From positions 26,507,666-26,571,665 of the forward strand of contig OX485807.1 of NCBI GenBank assembly GCA_950295325.1: a stretch of DNA of 64,000 nucleotides, written 5' to 3'. The notes below the pieces were generated by a model that saw only the letters and a list, made by a program, of their open reading frames with translations, did no database searches and was not told the origin of the DNA. Shown one piece after another: positions 7,746 through 18,126 of the stretch. A program made the position numbers and the translations under genes. The number at the start of each line of letters is the position of its first letter. Positions within the stretch are counted from its first letter, which is position 1. Source of the stretch: Polytrichum commune. Taxonomy: Eukaryota; Streptophyta; Polytrichopsida; Polytrichales; Polytrichaceae.

Positions 7746-10700
7746 GAGTCCGTGCCAGCACCAGGTGGCTCTCTTCTAGTGGAAAGGGAGACCACAGAGT
7801 TTGATGATTGGCCACTTGAATTAGGCCCTCGTCTCACTGGTGCTGAGGCACGGAAGGTACGGGCATTTATTCGCTCGTACCGTAGATGTTTTGCTTTTAG
7901 CCTTCAAGATCTTGAAGGTTATAAAGGAAAACCCATCCACATTCAGTTGGAGGACGACCATCCCATTTTTCGGAGACCTTACAGGCTCAGTGTTTCCGAG
8001 CGGATTGGCGTTCAGGCTCGTTGCCGAGAGCTCTTGGCAGCAGGGCTAATCGAACTTTCCAACGGGGAGTATGCTTGTGCTACGGTTATGCCATCGAAGA
8101 AGGATATCTTTGGCAATTGGACGGAGAAGCGGATGTGTGGGGATTACCGTCCAGTTAATCGGAAGACCAAGTCGGATCGGTATCCCATGCCGATCCCGGA
8201 GGAATTGTTCGATGCCATCGGATTTTCTCGGGTCTTTAGCACATTGGACTTGAGATCCGGATATCACCAACTTCCATTACTTACGGGAGATCGGGTGAAA
8301 ACCGCATTTTGGGGAGTTGATCAAAATGGGAAAGATCAACTTTATCATTGGAAGTTTCTTCCATTTGGCCTGAAGAATGCACCCGCTGAGTTTCAACGGG
8401 TGATGGATCAGGTTCTCTCTGGCTTGCCCTTTGCTCGGTGTTACATAGACGATGTGATCATCTTCAGCACAACACCACAGGAGCATGTGAGGCATTTGCA
8501 AGCCGTTTTTGAACGGTTGCAGCGGTGGGAACTGCGCTTGCACCACGGCAAGTGCAAGTTTTTCCATGACCGGTTGGCATATCTGGGGCATATGATTGTT
8601 CCAGGAGGTCTTGGGGTACAACAAGCTAAGGTGGACGCCTTGCAGAAGATTCCGGCACCGGTTGATGTGCCGAGACTTCGTGCTTTCTTGGGCTTGGCGA
8701 ATTACTATCGGCGATTCGTCAAGAACTTTAGCTTGATCGCCAAGCCTCTCACCATTCTCACGAGCAAGGACCAACCGTGGACTTGGGGTCGTGAGCAACA
8801 ACAGGCGTTTGAGACATTGAAGCAGAAACTGGGTACGGCTCCAGTGCTTCGACGTCCAGATGTCTCCAAATCTTTCCAGTTGCATACAGATTGGAGTTCA
8901 TTGGGTTTGGGAGCAGTTCTTACTCAGAAAGATGACGTTGGCCGGGAGTATGTTGTTGCTTACGCGTCGCGAAGCAACAACACGGCGGAGGCCAATTATT
9001 TGTCCTATGAGGGAGAAGCATTGGCGGCGGTGTGGGCTATTGCCCATTTCCGGCCATATCTTTATGGTCAACACTTTACTTTGGTGACTGACCATCAGCC
9101 GTTACGGTGGCTCATGGAGTCGGATAAGCTTACTGGCAAGCTTGCCAGGTGGGCTTTGTTGCTCCAGGAGTATGACTTTGAGGTGGTACACCGTGCTGGG
9201 ATTACCAACATGGATGCAGATGGACTCTCACGCAATCCAAATCCTTCGGATGAGGACTTGACCGGGGCCAGGTGGCATGGAGATTGTGATCGAGAGGCGG
9301 TTCCAGGTTGGCACGCGGCTGCCTACCTCACTTTATTTTCTGGTGCATCTGTTGAGATTCCGATACAGGGCTCGGATGATGAGACTGAACGGCCTCAAGC
9401 TATTGCGGATATATGGGAGGATCTTCCTGTATTGCATAAGCTTCAACAGGGTACCTTTCCTTTGTCTATTTCGGCAATGGAAAGGGATAGGATTGGACAT
9501 CGAATAACAAGGTTCCGTTGGGAGAACGGTTTGTTATTTCGATTGTGGCCGGATGGGACAAGGCGTATTGTTCCTAGGCCGGATCAGAGGGCCTCCTTGG
9601 TGCGACAAGTGCACGAGGAACTTGGCCATTTTGGCATACGCAGGACACATTCGATGTTGCGTGGCCAATATTGGTGGACTGGCATGTATCAGCAGGTGGC
9701 TGCATATGTCGGGAGGTGTGAAGTTTGTGACCGGGTCAGGTCTAGCTTTAACACCTTATCGCCTCAGTTACAGCCCTTACCTATCATGGGATTAGGCTAC
9801 CGTTGGTCGCTGGACTTTGCAGGGCCGTTGGTGGTTACACCACGTGGAGCAAAGTACGTTTTGGTGATGGTGGAGCATTTTAGCAAGTGGATTGAGCTTG
9901 TTGCTCTACCCCAGAACTCTGCAGAGTTGGCCGCGGCCGCCTTTTTGGATCGTGTGTTAGCACGTTTTGGAGCACCAGCTGAGGTGTTGACGGACCAAGG
10001 GAGGGAGTTCCTTGGTGCTTTTGAGGAGTTGTGCACTAAGGCTCTCATAGATCACCGCACCACCTCTCGGGATCATCCGGAGGCAGATGGCTTGGCTGAA
10101 CGGGTTGTTCAGACAACCAAGCGTGGCTTGAGGAAGTATGGATTACTTCGGGGAAGCCACCGGGATTGGGACCTTATGTTGCCATGGATTGCTATGGGCT
10201 ATCGATTTAGTAGGCAGGCCTCTTTGGCATCCTACAGCCCGTATCAATTATTGTATGGACGTGAGCCTATACTCCCGAGTTCTATTCGGGAAAAACTAGC
10301 TCCTGTTGTGAACTTGGATGACCCAGACCTTTGGGCAGAGTGTTTGCAGGAGCGGGCTCAATTCTTCCAGAGGGCCATGCCTATGGCCATGGAGAATTTG
10401 TCCATTGCTCAGCACCGTGACACATTGCGTTATGCACGCATTCGTAGTGGTGCTTACCGGCCTCAGTTGCGGAGATTTCGGCAAGGGGATTATGTTTATC
10501 TTCAACGTGAGGCGCCTACGACATTGGATGTCAGGGCGGGGCGCACTATCCTTCGGGTGAAGGAGGTGTTGCCAAGTGGTTTGTTGTTGTTGGAAGGCAA
10601 GGATGGCAGGGAATGTCGCGAGCATTCCAAAAATTGTGCCCCATGTCATCTACCTATTGAGGGTACAGTTCATCCTGAACTGGCCGTCGTACCAGAGGGT

Positions 10701-10886
10701 CTTCCATGTTTTGTGTGTGGAGAGAAGAAGGGAGCGGCTACTATGCTCTTGTGTGATCAGTGTCAACGCGGTTGGCACATGGCATGCTTGCGGCCACCCT
10801 TGACTTCTCTACCATCTGGACAGTGGAGTTGTCCTCACTGTCGAGGATCTTCGGGAGTTGGTGCTTCCACCAATCGTACTCAATGA
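7740..10886 (+). CDS. Pol: reverse transcriptase - RNase H - integrase - PHD finger (by readthrough)
   Basis: About 1048 codons in phase with the upstream frame. Residues are counted from 7752. Reverse transcriptase spans ~65-335 with LPFGLKNAPAEFQ and catalytic YIDD at 231-234. RNase H follows (~375-495, LHTDWSSLGLGAVL, TDHQPLRW, DADGLSR). Integrase has a zinc-binding H/H/C/C region (~621-659, CEVC), core Asp in SLDFAGP (688) and LTDQG (748), and Glu in DGLAER (783). An SH3-like tail (~905-965, RQGDYVYL) follows. The C-terminus is a C4HC3 PHD finger: C986, C989, C1001, C1004, H1009, C1012, C1027, C1030. Chromoviruses carry a chromodomain here; PHD fingers commonly read the histone H3 tail, so targeted integration is a fair inference. 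The frame ends in TGA at 10884-10886. There are no internal stops. Confidence 0.95.
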   Translation, partial: QLESVPAPGGSLLVERETTEFDDWPLELGPRLTGAEARKVRAFIRSYRRCFAFSLQDLEGYKGKPIHIQLEDDHPIFRRPYRLSVSERIGVQARCRELLAAGLIELSNGEYACATVMPSKKDIFGNWTEKRMCGDYRPVNRKTKSDRYPMPIPEELFDAIGFSRVFSTLDLRSGYHQLPLLTGDRVKTAFWGVDQNGKDQLYHWKFLPFGLKNAPAEFQRVMDQVLSGLPFARCYIDDVIIFSTTPQEHVRHLQAVFERLQRWELRLHHGKCKFFHDRLAYLGHMIVPGGLGVQQAKVDALQKIPAPVDVPRLRAFLGLANYYRRFVKNFSLIAKPLTILTSKDQPWTWGREQQQAFETLKQKLGTAPVLRRPDVSKSFQLHTDWSSLGLGAVLTQKDDVGREYVVAYASRSNNTAEANYLSYEGEALAAVWAIAHFRPYLYGQHFTLVTDHQPLRWLMESDKLTGKLARWALLLQEYDFEVVHRAGITNMDADGLSRNPNPSDEDLTGARWHGDCDREAVPGWHAAAYLTLFSGASVEIPIQGSDDETERPQAIADIWEDLPVLHKLQQGTFPLSISAMERDRIGHRITRFRWENGLLFRLWPDGTRRIVPRPDQRASLVRQVHEELGHFGIRRTHSMLRGQYWWTGMYQQVAAYVGRCEVCDRVRSSFNTLSPQLQPLPIMGLGYRWSLDFAGPLVVTPRGAKYVLVMVEHFSKWIELVALPQNSAELAAAAFLDRVLARFGAPAEVLTDQGREFLGAFEELCTKALIDHRTTSRDHPEADGLAERVVQTTKRGLRKYGLLRGSHRDWDLMLPWIAMGYRFSRQASLASYSPYQLLYGREPILPSSIREKLAPVVNLDDPDLWAECLQERAQFFQRAMPMAMENLSIAQHRDTLRYARIRSGAYRPQLRRFRQGDYVYLQREAPTTLDVRAGRTILRVKEVLPSGLLLLEGKDGRECREHSKNCAPCHLPIEGTVHPELAVVPEGLPCFVCGEKKGAATMLLCDQCQRGWHMACLRPPLTSLPSGQWSCPHCRGSSGVGASTNRTQ

Positions 10887-11160
10887 TCCTGTGTGATTTT
10901 CATCATCTTGTGCCTGCCCAAATGGAAAATGAGGAGTTATGGCTTAGAGACGCAATTATCATGAGGCGGTGGATTTAATTCTTTGGGATCTGATGGCCAA
11001 ACATCAGAGGCGATTAAGGATGGGGCTCACCTTGCACCCAGCCTACAGTTCCTTGGAATAACGTTTACCACACTAGTTAGTTGCGGAGCAATCTTTCATG
11101 ATCCATGCCCTTTAGATTGGCATTGGTCCTAGCTGCTTGGCGGGACTCCATAGTCAGCTG
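10887..11160 (+). other. Retrotransposon 3' untranslated region
   Basis: Non-coding sequence between the pol stop and the polypurine tract. No additional frame such as an env gene is seen. Confidence 0.6.
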
Positions 11161-11170
11161 AGGGGGGGCA
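11161..11170 (+). promoter_or_regulatory. Polypurine tract
   Basis: AGGGGGGGCA lies directly before TGTCGAGG at 11171, the expected position for the plus-strand primer at the border of a 3' LTR. This argues that the 3' LTR begins at 11171 rather than at 11279. Confidence 0.7.
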
Positions 11171-11276
11171 TGTCGAGGTGTGTTGTTTATGTGTGACTTT
11201 GCTATGTTTTAGTGTTGTTTGTTAGTGGTGGTTGGTACTCGAGCTGCAGTGACACACGATCGCTATTTACACGACA
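11171..11276 (+). repeat. 106-bp LTR block A, copy 1 (U3-like)
   Basis: Begins TGTCGAGG and ends CACGACA; identical to 11612-11717. It follows the polypurine tract, so it is the probable start of U3. No equivalent is present at the 5' end of the element. Confidence 0.75.
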
Positions 11277-11278
11277 GC

Positions 11279-11611
11279 TGTCACGGTATGCGGCGTCGAA
11301 GGCCGCACCTTATCCGTTGGGTTTCATCCATCTAGATTTGGATGGATGAATCTAGATGTGGAGAGGAAGGCTCCTAAGTGAGGAGCCTCCTCCTTGGCTT
11401 GGCATTCTTGCCAAGTCAAGTCTTGTGAGTTAGTGTGTGGAGAGAGCTTGTGTGAGGTGTAGATTGCATGATTTTGCAATAAATCTTGAGTTCTTCTTCC
11501 CCTACTTACACTCTTGGATTCTCCCTCGGTGGAGTGAGAGATAGCTTGACTAATTTGTGTACATTTGAAGAGATTTAGAGCTATTGTGAGTGTTCTACTC
11601 TCTTCCTTCTC
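11279..11611 (+). repeat. 3' LTR copy of the 333-bp block B
   Basis: Matches 3347-3679 with two substitutions. It includes the AATAAA and the hairpin of the 5' copy and is joined directly to a second block A. Confidence 0.85.
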
Positions 11612-11717
11612 TGTCGAGGTGTGTTGTTTATGTGTGACTTTGCTATGTTTTAGTGTTGTTTGTTAGTGGTGGTTGGTACTCGAGCTGCAGTGACACACGA
11701 TCGCTATTTACACGACA
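11612..11717 (+). repeat. 106-bp LTR block A, copy 2 (element terminus)
   Basis: Identical to 11171-11276. It is followed by CCACAC, matching the CCAC left flank, so it appears to be the true right end of the inserted DNA. Confidence 0.75.
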
Positions 11718-11917
11718 CCACACACTCTTGTTGCAGTCCCACCATGAGAGACTTCAGCATAACTTCAGAAGTTTACGTCCTAGTGGGGCATCATATGGTA
11801 GGGCTTACACTGAAGCCCTCTCGTAGTTAGGGCCGCTTTACATCTGGAGGCCATGCCAATTCGTTGTGTAAGAGGTTTGAAATCCTCACTTGTGATTGGC
11901 CAAAAGGCTGAAATCGG

Positions 11918-12366
11918 CCCCAATCCCTTTACACCTAGAGGTCGGGCCGATTTGGTGGTATGAAATTTTTAATCAAAAAATGCATGGTATGACACAGCCC
12001 GAGCTCATTGAATTGGGTGCACCCAAAATGGAAGGCCAATTCTTGGCCTTGGGGCCAATGTCAAATTTCAATATTTAAAAAAAAAAAAAAAAAATGTGAT
12101 TTCTTTAGCGAACTAAATCCATTGGATTATGTGGAAACATGAATGGCTCTATGCTAAATTATGCTAGATCCGTTGGATTATGCTAGATTTATTGAATCGG
12201 CCTAGCTTCTTGGCCCTAAGGCCTTTACATATGGGAAAATTGGCCCCCATTATAATCTTATTATAATGTGTAGTTGAGGCCGGCCTCCAACCCAAAAGGG
12301 GCTGAAATTTCATGCAATCGGCCTCAAGGGGAATTGGCCCGGTCTCTAGGTGTAAAACAACCCTTA
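11918..12366 (+). mobile_element. MITE, family B copy 1
   Basis: Terminal inverted repeats of ~25 bp (CTTTACACCTAGAGGTCGGG on the left, CCGGTCTCTAGGTGTAAAAC on the right). An inverted copy lies at 39110-39536 with the same internal features, including a poly-A run and repeated GCTAGAT-type motifs. There is no coding capacity. A further degenerate end-like sequence (GCCGCTTTACATCTGGAGG) lies at ~11831. Confidence 0.65.
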
Positions 12367-14220
12367 GTGTATTCTGCCATGGCCCAAGCAAAATCTTTAA
12401 ATGCCAATTCTGATGGCTAGTACAACTTATAGAGCTACGACGAACTTCTTGATTGAACAATAAGATTAGGCTTTTGTAGTAATGGCTTCGGTGTTATAAA
12501 TGCCACATATGATTACATGAGATCAAACTAGGTTTGTTTTGGAGTTCCAATAGACTACATGACACACAAATGCATGTTTGAGAATTAAGTTGTATGATCA
12601 TGGTCTTGGGAATGTACCGTAAATTTATTCATTCTTAGTGATTGAGACGATAAGGAAAGTGTGTCTCTTTGGACATGGGAGTGGGAACATGTGAGTTGTA
12701 AGCGATGAGCGATGAGCGATGAGCAGTAACTTGTGAGTGGTGAGGTTGGCAAAATATTTGGAAATACACCCACTGGTATCCTTTAACTGTGGTATTCTAG
12801 CGTAAATAACAACATCTTTGTTTATGATAGTATGAGTGTGGAGTTCACACATAATGTAATCAACCTAATGAGTGCTTTGCTTTACTTTTAAAATCAACAA
12901 CCACAAGCTTGGAATGAGAGTTTGGAGACAATTTTTAACATTGTTGCTAGATCTAATATTCAAATTCTTAAGATGAAATGCAAGCACATTCCAAACATAG
13001 CATTACTTAGCCATGTGAGTCGGTTCTATGACCATGAAATATGTCATTTATATTCCATGGGCCCCCATAATAAAGTAAGAATATTTGTTTATTATTCGTA
13101 CATTCAAGGTGAAGTTGGAAATTTGAGTGGTATACTCTTAGCACTATGTGCAAGAATCATTATTCATCCCAATATTATTCATAGTAGCACTATCCATTCT
13201 CTGTACTGGTGTGAGTTTCTTCTAATTTTCTAAATTCTTCCCATGAAGGTAAGATAGTGAAGGCCCATGTCATATGCTAAATATAGAATGTAACAATCAT
13301 GCAACTGAATAATGTTATGAGTATCCAACATGTTCTAGACTATATTTTTGGAATTCATGTAGGTTTGAGAAATGAATTGAAATTAGTAGCCCTATCGGAA
13401 TTCTCTAGTACCCATGTTAAAGCACCCCTTCTAGTCTACATTACCCTACTGCCTAAGCCTTATTCTTACCATGTTACCAACGATATTATTCTTGAAGGTC
13501 GTACCAAAATTGCTCACCCCTCGATATTGGTTAAGATTCATAGTTGTATGACCTTATAATTTGACCTGCTCACAACCATTTCTTTGTACTAGTTATATAA
13601 TATGTCTTTTGATTTACACCCTCTTATACCAACAACGTTATAACCCTTCAACATGTGATTGATCTTCCATATTTACTTCTAGTTTTCTAATTTAGTCTAT
13701 ATATGACTGGTAGTGATATTGAGGGTTGACCAACTTAGTTCTCTTAACTCTTCACACTAATGTGATAGATACTTCCTATTATTAGAAAAATTGAATGTAA
13801 GACAATACATAAGTCTCGACTCTCCAAGAATTCTTGGAATCAATTGCTTTGACAAGCCTTATTACAACCAGAAACAAGTTAGGAATCCCTTCAAACCCAA
13901 ATAATAATATTCTAAGGACCAACACTATTGCTTTCATTAGCAAGGTCATACACCGCAAAAGTTCACCATGATTGCTTTGTATTGCTCAGCACAACTTCAT
14001 GTGCGGTCATCCTAAGTGTTACAAGCACTGCTCTTTTATTTATCCTTCCCAATTTTTTTCCTTCATCGATAGTTGTGATTGCCTCCTCAAAAACAACCTA
14101 ATTCTACCTTTGACTAATTACTTAGTAAAACACAACTTCTTGCCATAAGAGTCCGCAGTGAAGTGTTGACAACATCATTTACAAAGCATTTGAGGAAACT
14201 AAGTTTTTTTTTAACTATCT
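12367..14220. other. AT-rich, no recognisable gene
   Basis: No domain or well-bordered exon was seen. Open stretches at 12922-13233 and 13299-13559 lie in or beside a dispersed repeat and do not look like protein. Confidence 0.45.
12985..13320 (+). repeat. Dispersed repeat, family C copy 1
   Basis: Diverged direct match to 47005-47400. Shared stretches include AATATTTGTTTA(C/T)TAT, TTCTTCCCATGAAGGTAA and ATATGCTAAATATAG. Class unknown. Confidence 0.5.
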
Positions 14221-14224
14221 TGAA

Positions 14225-16700
14225 GGTTATTCAAATGTTGATATTTTGTAAACTTGGCACCGAGCACACAAATTTTAATTTTTTGGAGATTTTTCAAGAT
14301 AACTTCAAAAGCCTTGGGAATTCTTACCAAGGTCATTTGTAGTCGAAACAACTAATTTCAAACTTTTGCAAAGTTTTCAAAATCATTTTCAAAACATTGG
14401 GATGTGTTGCAAGGGTCATTTGTAAACAAGTTGAGAAAAATAAAGGAAATTGAGAAAGAAAAAAAAACTCAAAGGTACCCAAATGTTGATATTAGTTGTA
14501 TTGGCACCGAGATGACTCATTTCAAATTTTTGGAGAGTTTTCAAGTTCACTTTGAAAGCCCTGGGCAACATTGCAAGGGCCAATTCCAAACAATTTGAGA
14601 AATTTAACGAAAATTGTGAGAGAAACTTAGGAGTATCCAAATGTTATTATTAGTCACCTCTGGGACAGAAATGACTAATTTCAAATTTTTGGAGGGTTTT
14701 CAAAATCTCTTTGAAAGCCCTATGAAGCATTGTGAGAGACATATGTAAACAATTCTAGAAAAATATACAAAATGTTAGAGAAAAATAAGAGTACCCAAAT
14801 ATTGACACTAGTCACCTTGCCATTGAGATAACTAATTTCAATTTATCAAAGATTTGTAAAATCATTTTCTAAAGCTTTGGGAAGTGGAATGAAGGCACGG
14901 GTAGGTCACTCTAAGGCATTTTTGTGCACCACGTGCGGCTGGGGGTTTTTTGTTTTGGGGCTATTTACCTTCAAGGGCTGAATTAAAGCCTCCCTATAAT
15001 TACTTAAATTTCAAAAATGGCCCATTTGTTTGCACCCTTCCATTACTTATATTGTCCAAGTCACTGCAATTTTTTGTACTCTATATTCTTTTTAAGTAAT
15101 AAAAGCTAATCTACTTCCTAACGCATTGACGAGTGTTAAGGGAAACCATGGAAACAAAGAAGGGTGCAAACAATAATATCATTGCAAACAAAGTTATGAA
15201 GAAAACACATAGGAGACCATAGCAAACATACTAAACATACCTTCTAGGATCCTTATCTTCAACCCCTATATTAATTTTACAAAAAAATAATGGCCCACAT
15301 TTTATGTCCATCTAACTTACTTATAATGGGATTGTCTACATTTAATGGCCCCTTCATTATTTGGAATTCCTTTATAATTTTTATTTCAAATGATTTTAAT
15401 CCTCTCTATATTATGCCGCACGTCGTTTTTAAAATGCACTAAGTGACCTACCCATGAATGAAGGCCATTTTGTGAACAAATTGAGAAAAAGAAAGGAAAA
15501 TTTCATAGAAACTTAAGGGTACTCAAATTTTGATATTACTTACCTCAACATGGTGCCTAATTCAATTTCTTGAAAATTTGTAATTTTTTTATTAAAGCCC
15601 TTAGAAGCAATATGAGAGCCATTTGTAAACAATTTTAGAAAAAAATAAGGATTTTTTAGAGGAAACTTAAGATTACCAGATTTTGATGTTAGTCACTTTG
15701 GCACTGTGGGGCCTGATTTCAATTCTTTAAATATTTGTAAAATTATTTTTAAATCCCTAAGAAGCGCACAAGGCAATTTGTAAACAATGTGAGAAAAATA
15801 AAGAATGTTTTACGAGAAAGTTAAGAGTGCTCAAATTTTGATATTCCTCACCTCAACACATAGATGCCTAATCTCAATTTCTTGAATATTTTTAATTAAA
15901 AGAAAACAAGATTCTATGAAGTGGTACACAGGCCATTTGTAAACAATTTGAGAAAAATAAAGGAAATCATAGAGAAAATTAAATATTGCCCAAATTTGGA
16001 TTTCAATCATCTCAGCATTGAGGTGCCTAGTTCCAAATTCTTGAAGATGTCTGAAATTGCTTTTGAAATCCTACGAAAAATAAAGGATGTTTTTAGAGAG
16101 AATAATGATTACCCAAATTTTGATATTAGTCACCACGGCATAGAAGTGCTTAGTTTTAATTTCTTGAAGATTTGTAAAATCCTCTTTGAAGCCATGGGAA
16201 GCGTTGTGAGGACCATTTGTAAACAATTCGAGGGAAATAAAGGAATTTTTCATAGAAGCTTAAGAGTACCTAATGTTGATATTGCTCATTTTAGCACATA
16301 TGTGACTAATTCTAAGTTTTTGAAGAGTTTTCAAAATCACCATGAAAGCCCTTTGTAAACAATTTGAGAAAGATAAAGAAAATTTTCAAACAAAGTTAAG
16401 AGTAACCAAATTTTGATATTAGTACCTTGTTACCAAGGTGTGTACTTTCAATATTTTGAAGATTTGTAAAAAAAATTTGAAATCCCTGGGAAGGGTAGGG
16501 GAATTTGTAAACAATTTGAAAAAACAAAGGAAATTTTAAGAGAAAGTTAATAGTACCAAAATATTGATATTAGTCACCTCATCATCAAGACACCTGATTT
16601 CAAATTTCTTGAATATATTTATAAAATCATTTTAAAGCCATTTGTAATATAATTGATATGAGGGCCATTTGTAAAATAATTGAAAAAAATTAAAGGAAAT
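14225..16700 (+). repeat. ~155-bp tandem repeat array, decayed
   Basis: Units recur at about 150-160 bp. Each carries CCATTTGTAAACAATTTGAG, AAATAAAGGAAATTTT, a (A)GAGTACCCAAAT-like segment and ATTAGTCACCTC. Units begin near 14417, 14579, 14738, 15470, 15622, 15772, 15930, 16210, 16350, 16500 and 16660. Identity between units is modest, so the array is old. The longest open stretch (15921-16358) simply reads through repeat units and is not taken as a gene. Confidence 0.65.
14896..15456. mobile_element. hAT-type MITE inside the tandem array
   Basis: 561 bp with long TIRs: CACGGGTAGGTCACTCTAAG on the left, and CATGGGTAGGTCACTTAGTG as the inverse of the right end. An 8-bp target duplication AATGAAGG lies at 14888-14895 and 15457-15464. 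CA-starting TIRs and 8-bp duplications are typical of hAT elements. No open reading frame is present. Removing it joins two halves of an array unit. Confidence 0.78.
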
Positions 16701-17861
16701 TTTCAAAAAGGTGTTGAAGAACATTAGTTAGGACCTCCTTCTAAGTGAAGAATGATGTTACCTGAAAGAAATACAACTTGCAAGAAACTATGGAAAATAG
16801 GAGCAAGAAAGAAAGTGAATAAGTTGTTAAGAAAGGGGTGAATTTTTTTGAAAGATGGTCATAGACTATAGTCTAGAGAGTGCTTGTGAGAAGGCTATAG
16901 TCATTTTTTAGGAAGCTAAGGCTTTCTCAAGTCATATTCCAAATAATAGTTATTGATATCCAATAGTTGTAAGAAGTTGAAGTGATGGCTAGGAGACTTT
17001 TCCTTGTTGTTATATTCAACTAAGTGTTGTAACATGGAAGAATCCATGGCTTGAGTTGGATAAGATCCTAGAATAAGAAAGTGGATGATAAGAGACTGAA
17101 ATGAGACTATGGAGGGCTACAACTACATGATTATTCCTATAAAGAATAAGAAACTTATATGTAGCAAAGGAATTATCAACTACAATGGCGGGTTAAATGG
17201 ATCCTTTTGATAGAAAATATAAGAAAGCGAATGGAGCGATTTCTTCCTTCCTTAGGACCACTACTATCATGTAGATTTTTATTTGTTATATCCAATATAT
17301 TCCTTTTGGAAGACTGAACTTAGGTAACGGAAAATAAATAAATAAATAAATAATAAGAATCTATGGCGTGAGCTTAAGATTGGCTGAGGAAGAATCCAAA
17401 GTGAATATCTGTCAGTTAAGTCTGAGATGAAGAAGTTACCATCTCAAAAAGAAGATTTTTCTTGGATACATCACCAAGTGGATAAAGAAGGAGGTTTTAC
17501 TAGATGATGATTTTTTTTTATGGCTAACAGAAGCCCTACAAGTATATTGTCTCTTTAATTTTACAAAAATTGAAAGAATTGAATTTTACTTTTCAAACCA
17601 TTGTCTACTGAGAGTTATTGTAGGTCAAACAATAAATTATTTACCGGAAGTATGTTACGGGATACTTCACATATACTAAAGTCACATATACTAAAGTTAC
17701 ATATACTAAAGTTACATATGGAATAGAATGTAACGTCCATCTTGTCTTAAGTCTATTGTTTTACTAGTTATCGTAGAGGTGGAGAAGTTTGAAGTGGAGG
17801 AACATGGTATGATCATTAAACGTCTGGTATTACATCCTATCATCATGACACTTAAGAAGAC
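16701..17861. other. AT-rich, no recognisable gene
   Basis: Contains a short (AAAT)n run near 17335 and a small triplication of an ACATATACTAAAGT unit near 17669-17712. Nothing coding is recognisable. Confidence 0.45.
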
Positions 17862-17987
17862 TTAGAAAAATAACCACGCTAGCAAGTACCGAGCAAGCGT
17901 GCTCACTGGAAACTGAAGTCCAGCCTTCGTCGACTTCGTCATTGATTTCTTCCTGGCAGCACCGGCCTTAGCTCCGCGTCCAAACAT
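17862..17987 (-). pseudogene. Truncated histone H2A (N-terminal tail only)
   Basis: Reading down from ATG at 17985-17987, the 41-codon frame encodes an H2A-like tail: MFGRGAKAGAARKKSM, then TKSTKAGLQFPV, then STLARYLLAWLFF and a stop at 17862-17864. Residues up to QFPV and the following xxLARYL align with the conserved KAGLQFPVGRIARYL segment of plant H2A. The rest of the histone fold is missing. The GR of VGRI is changed and the sequence diverges right after RYL. It is therefore a 3'-truncated copy rather than a working gene. A GTGAGC at the FPV codons could mimic a splice donor, but continued H2A homology across it argues against that. Confidence 0.65.
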
Positions 17988-18126
17988 TGTCAACAGCGGA
18001 TCCCAAACGCAAACAACAAAACACTAGTAATGGAAACTAGCACAGATCGCCCAAGAGCTGGAAGAGCAGAGGAAGCTAGAGAAGACGAGTAGAATGGGAA
18101 GTGAGAGGAGCTGAGTAGCCCTAGTG

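Larger units (their letters stand above)
3347..11717 (+). mobile_element. Ty3/gypsy-type LTR retrotransposon with DNA methyltransferase and PHD finger
   Basis: An 8.37-kb element. A 333-bp block is shared by both ends (3347-3679 and 11279-11611) with two substitutions. Order of parts: leader, Gag, two CCHC knuckles, protease, C5-cytosine methyltransferase, UAG stop, reverse transcriptase, RNase H, integrase, PHD finger, polypurine tract at 11161-11170, LTR blocks. The RT-RH-IN order is that of Ty3/gypsy. Both long frames are uninterrupted apart from the single UAG. The LTR arrangement is odd. A 106-bp TG...CA block (11171-11276, again at 11612-11717) is present twice at the 3' end and absent at the 5' end. 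The termini TGTCACGG and CACGACA are flanked by CCAC on both sides. Low end divergence and intact frames indicate a recent insertion that may still be competent or mobilised in trans. Confidence 0.93.

Noticed and set aside
7752-8088. Independent start for pol at a GTG (7752)
   Set aside because: In a eukaryote GTG initiation directly after a stop is unlikely. The in-phase UAG CAA UUA context explains expression better, and the first ATG lies inside the reverse transcriptase.
4344-10649. Many open stretches on the minus strand and other frames across the retrotransposon
   Set aside because: They overlap well-supported Gag, methyltransferase and Pol domains and have no domains themselves; they are shadows.
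11171-11717. Reading the 106-bp block alone as a very short LTR
   Set aside because: It is not present at the 5' end, and the 333-bp block beside it is what both ends share; a combined A+B LTR fits better.
15921-16358. 145-codon + frame in the tandem array
   Set aside because: It simply crosses three repeat units and repeats the same peptide words; not a gene.
14225-16700. CRISPR-like array
   Set aside because: Units are ~155 bp and decayed along their whole length, with no short identical repeats and unique spacers; the genome is eukaryotic.
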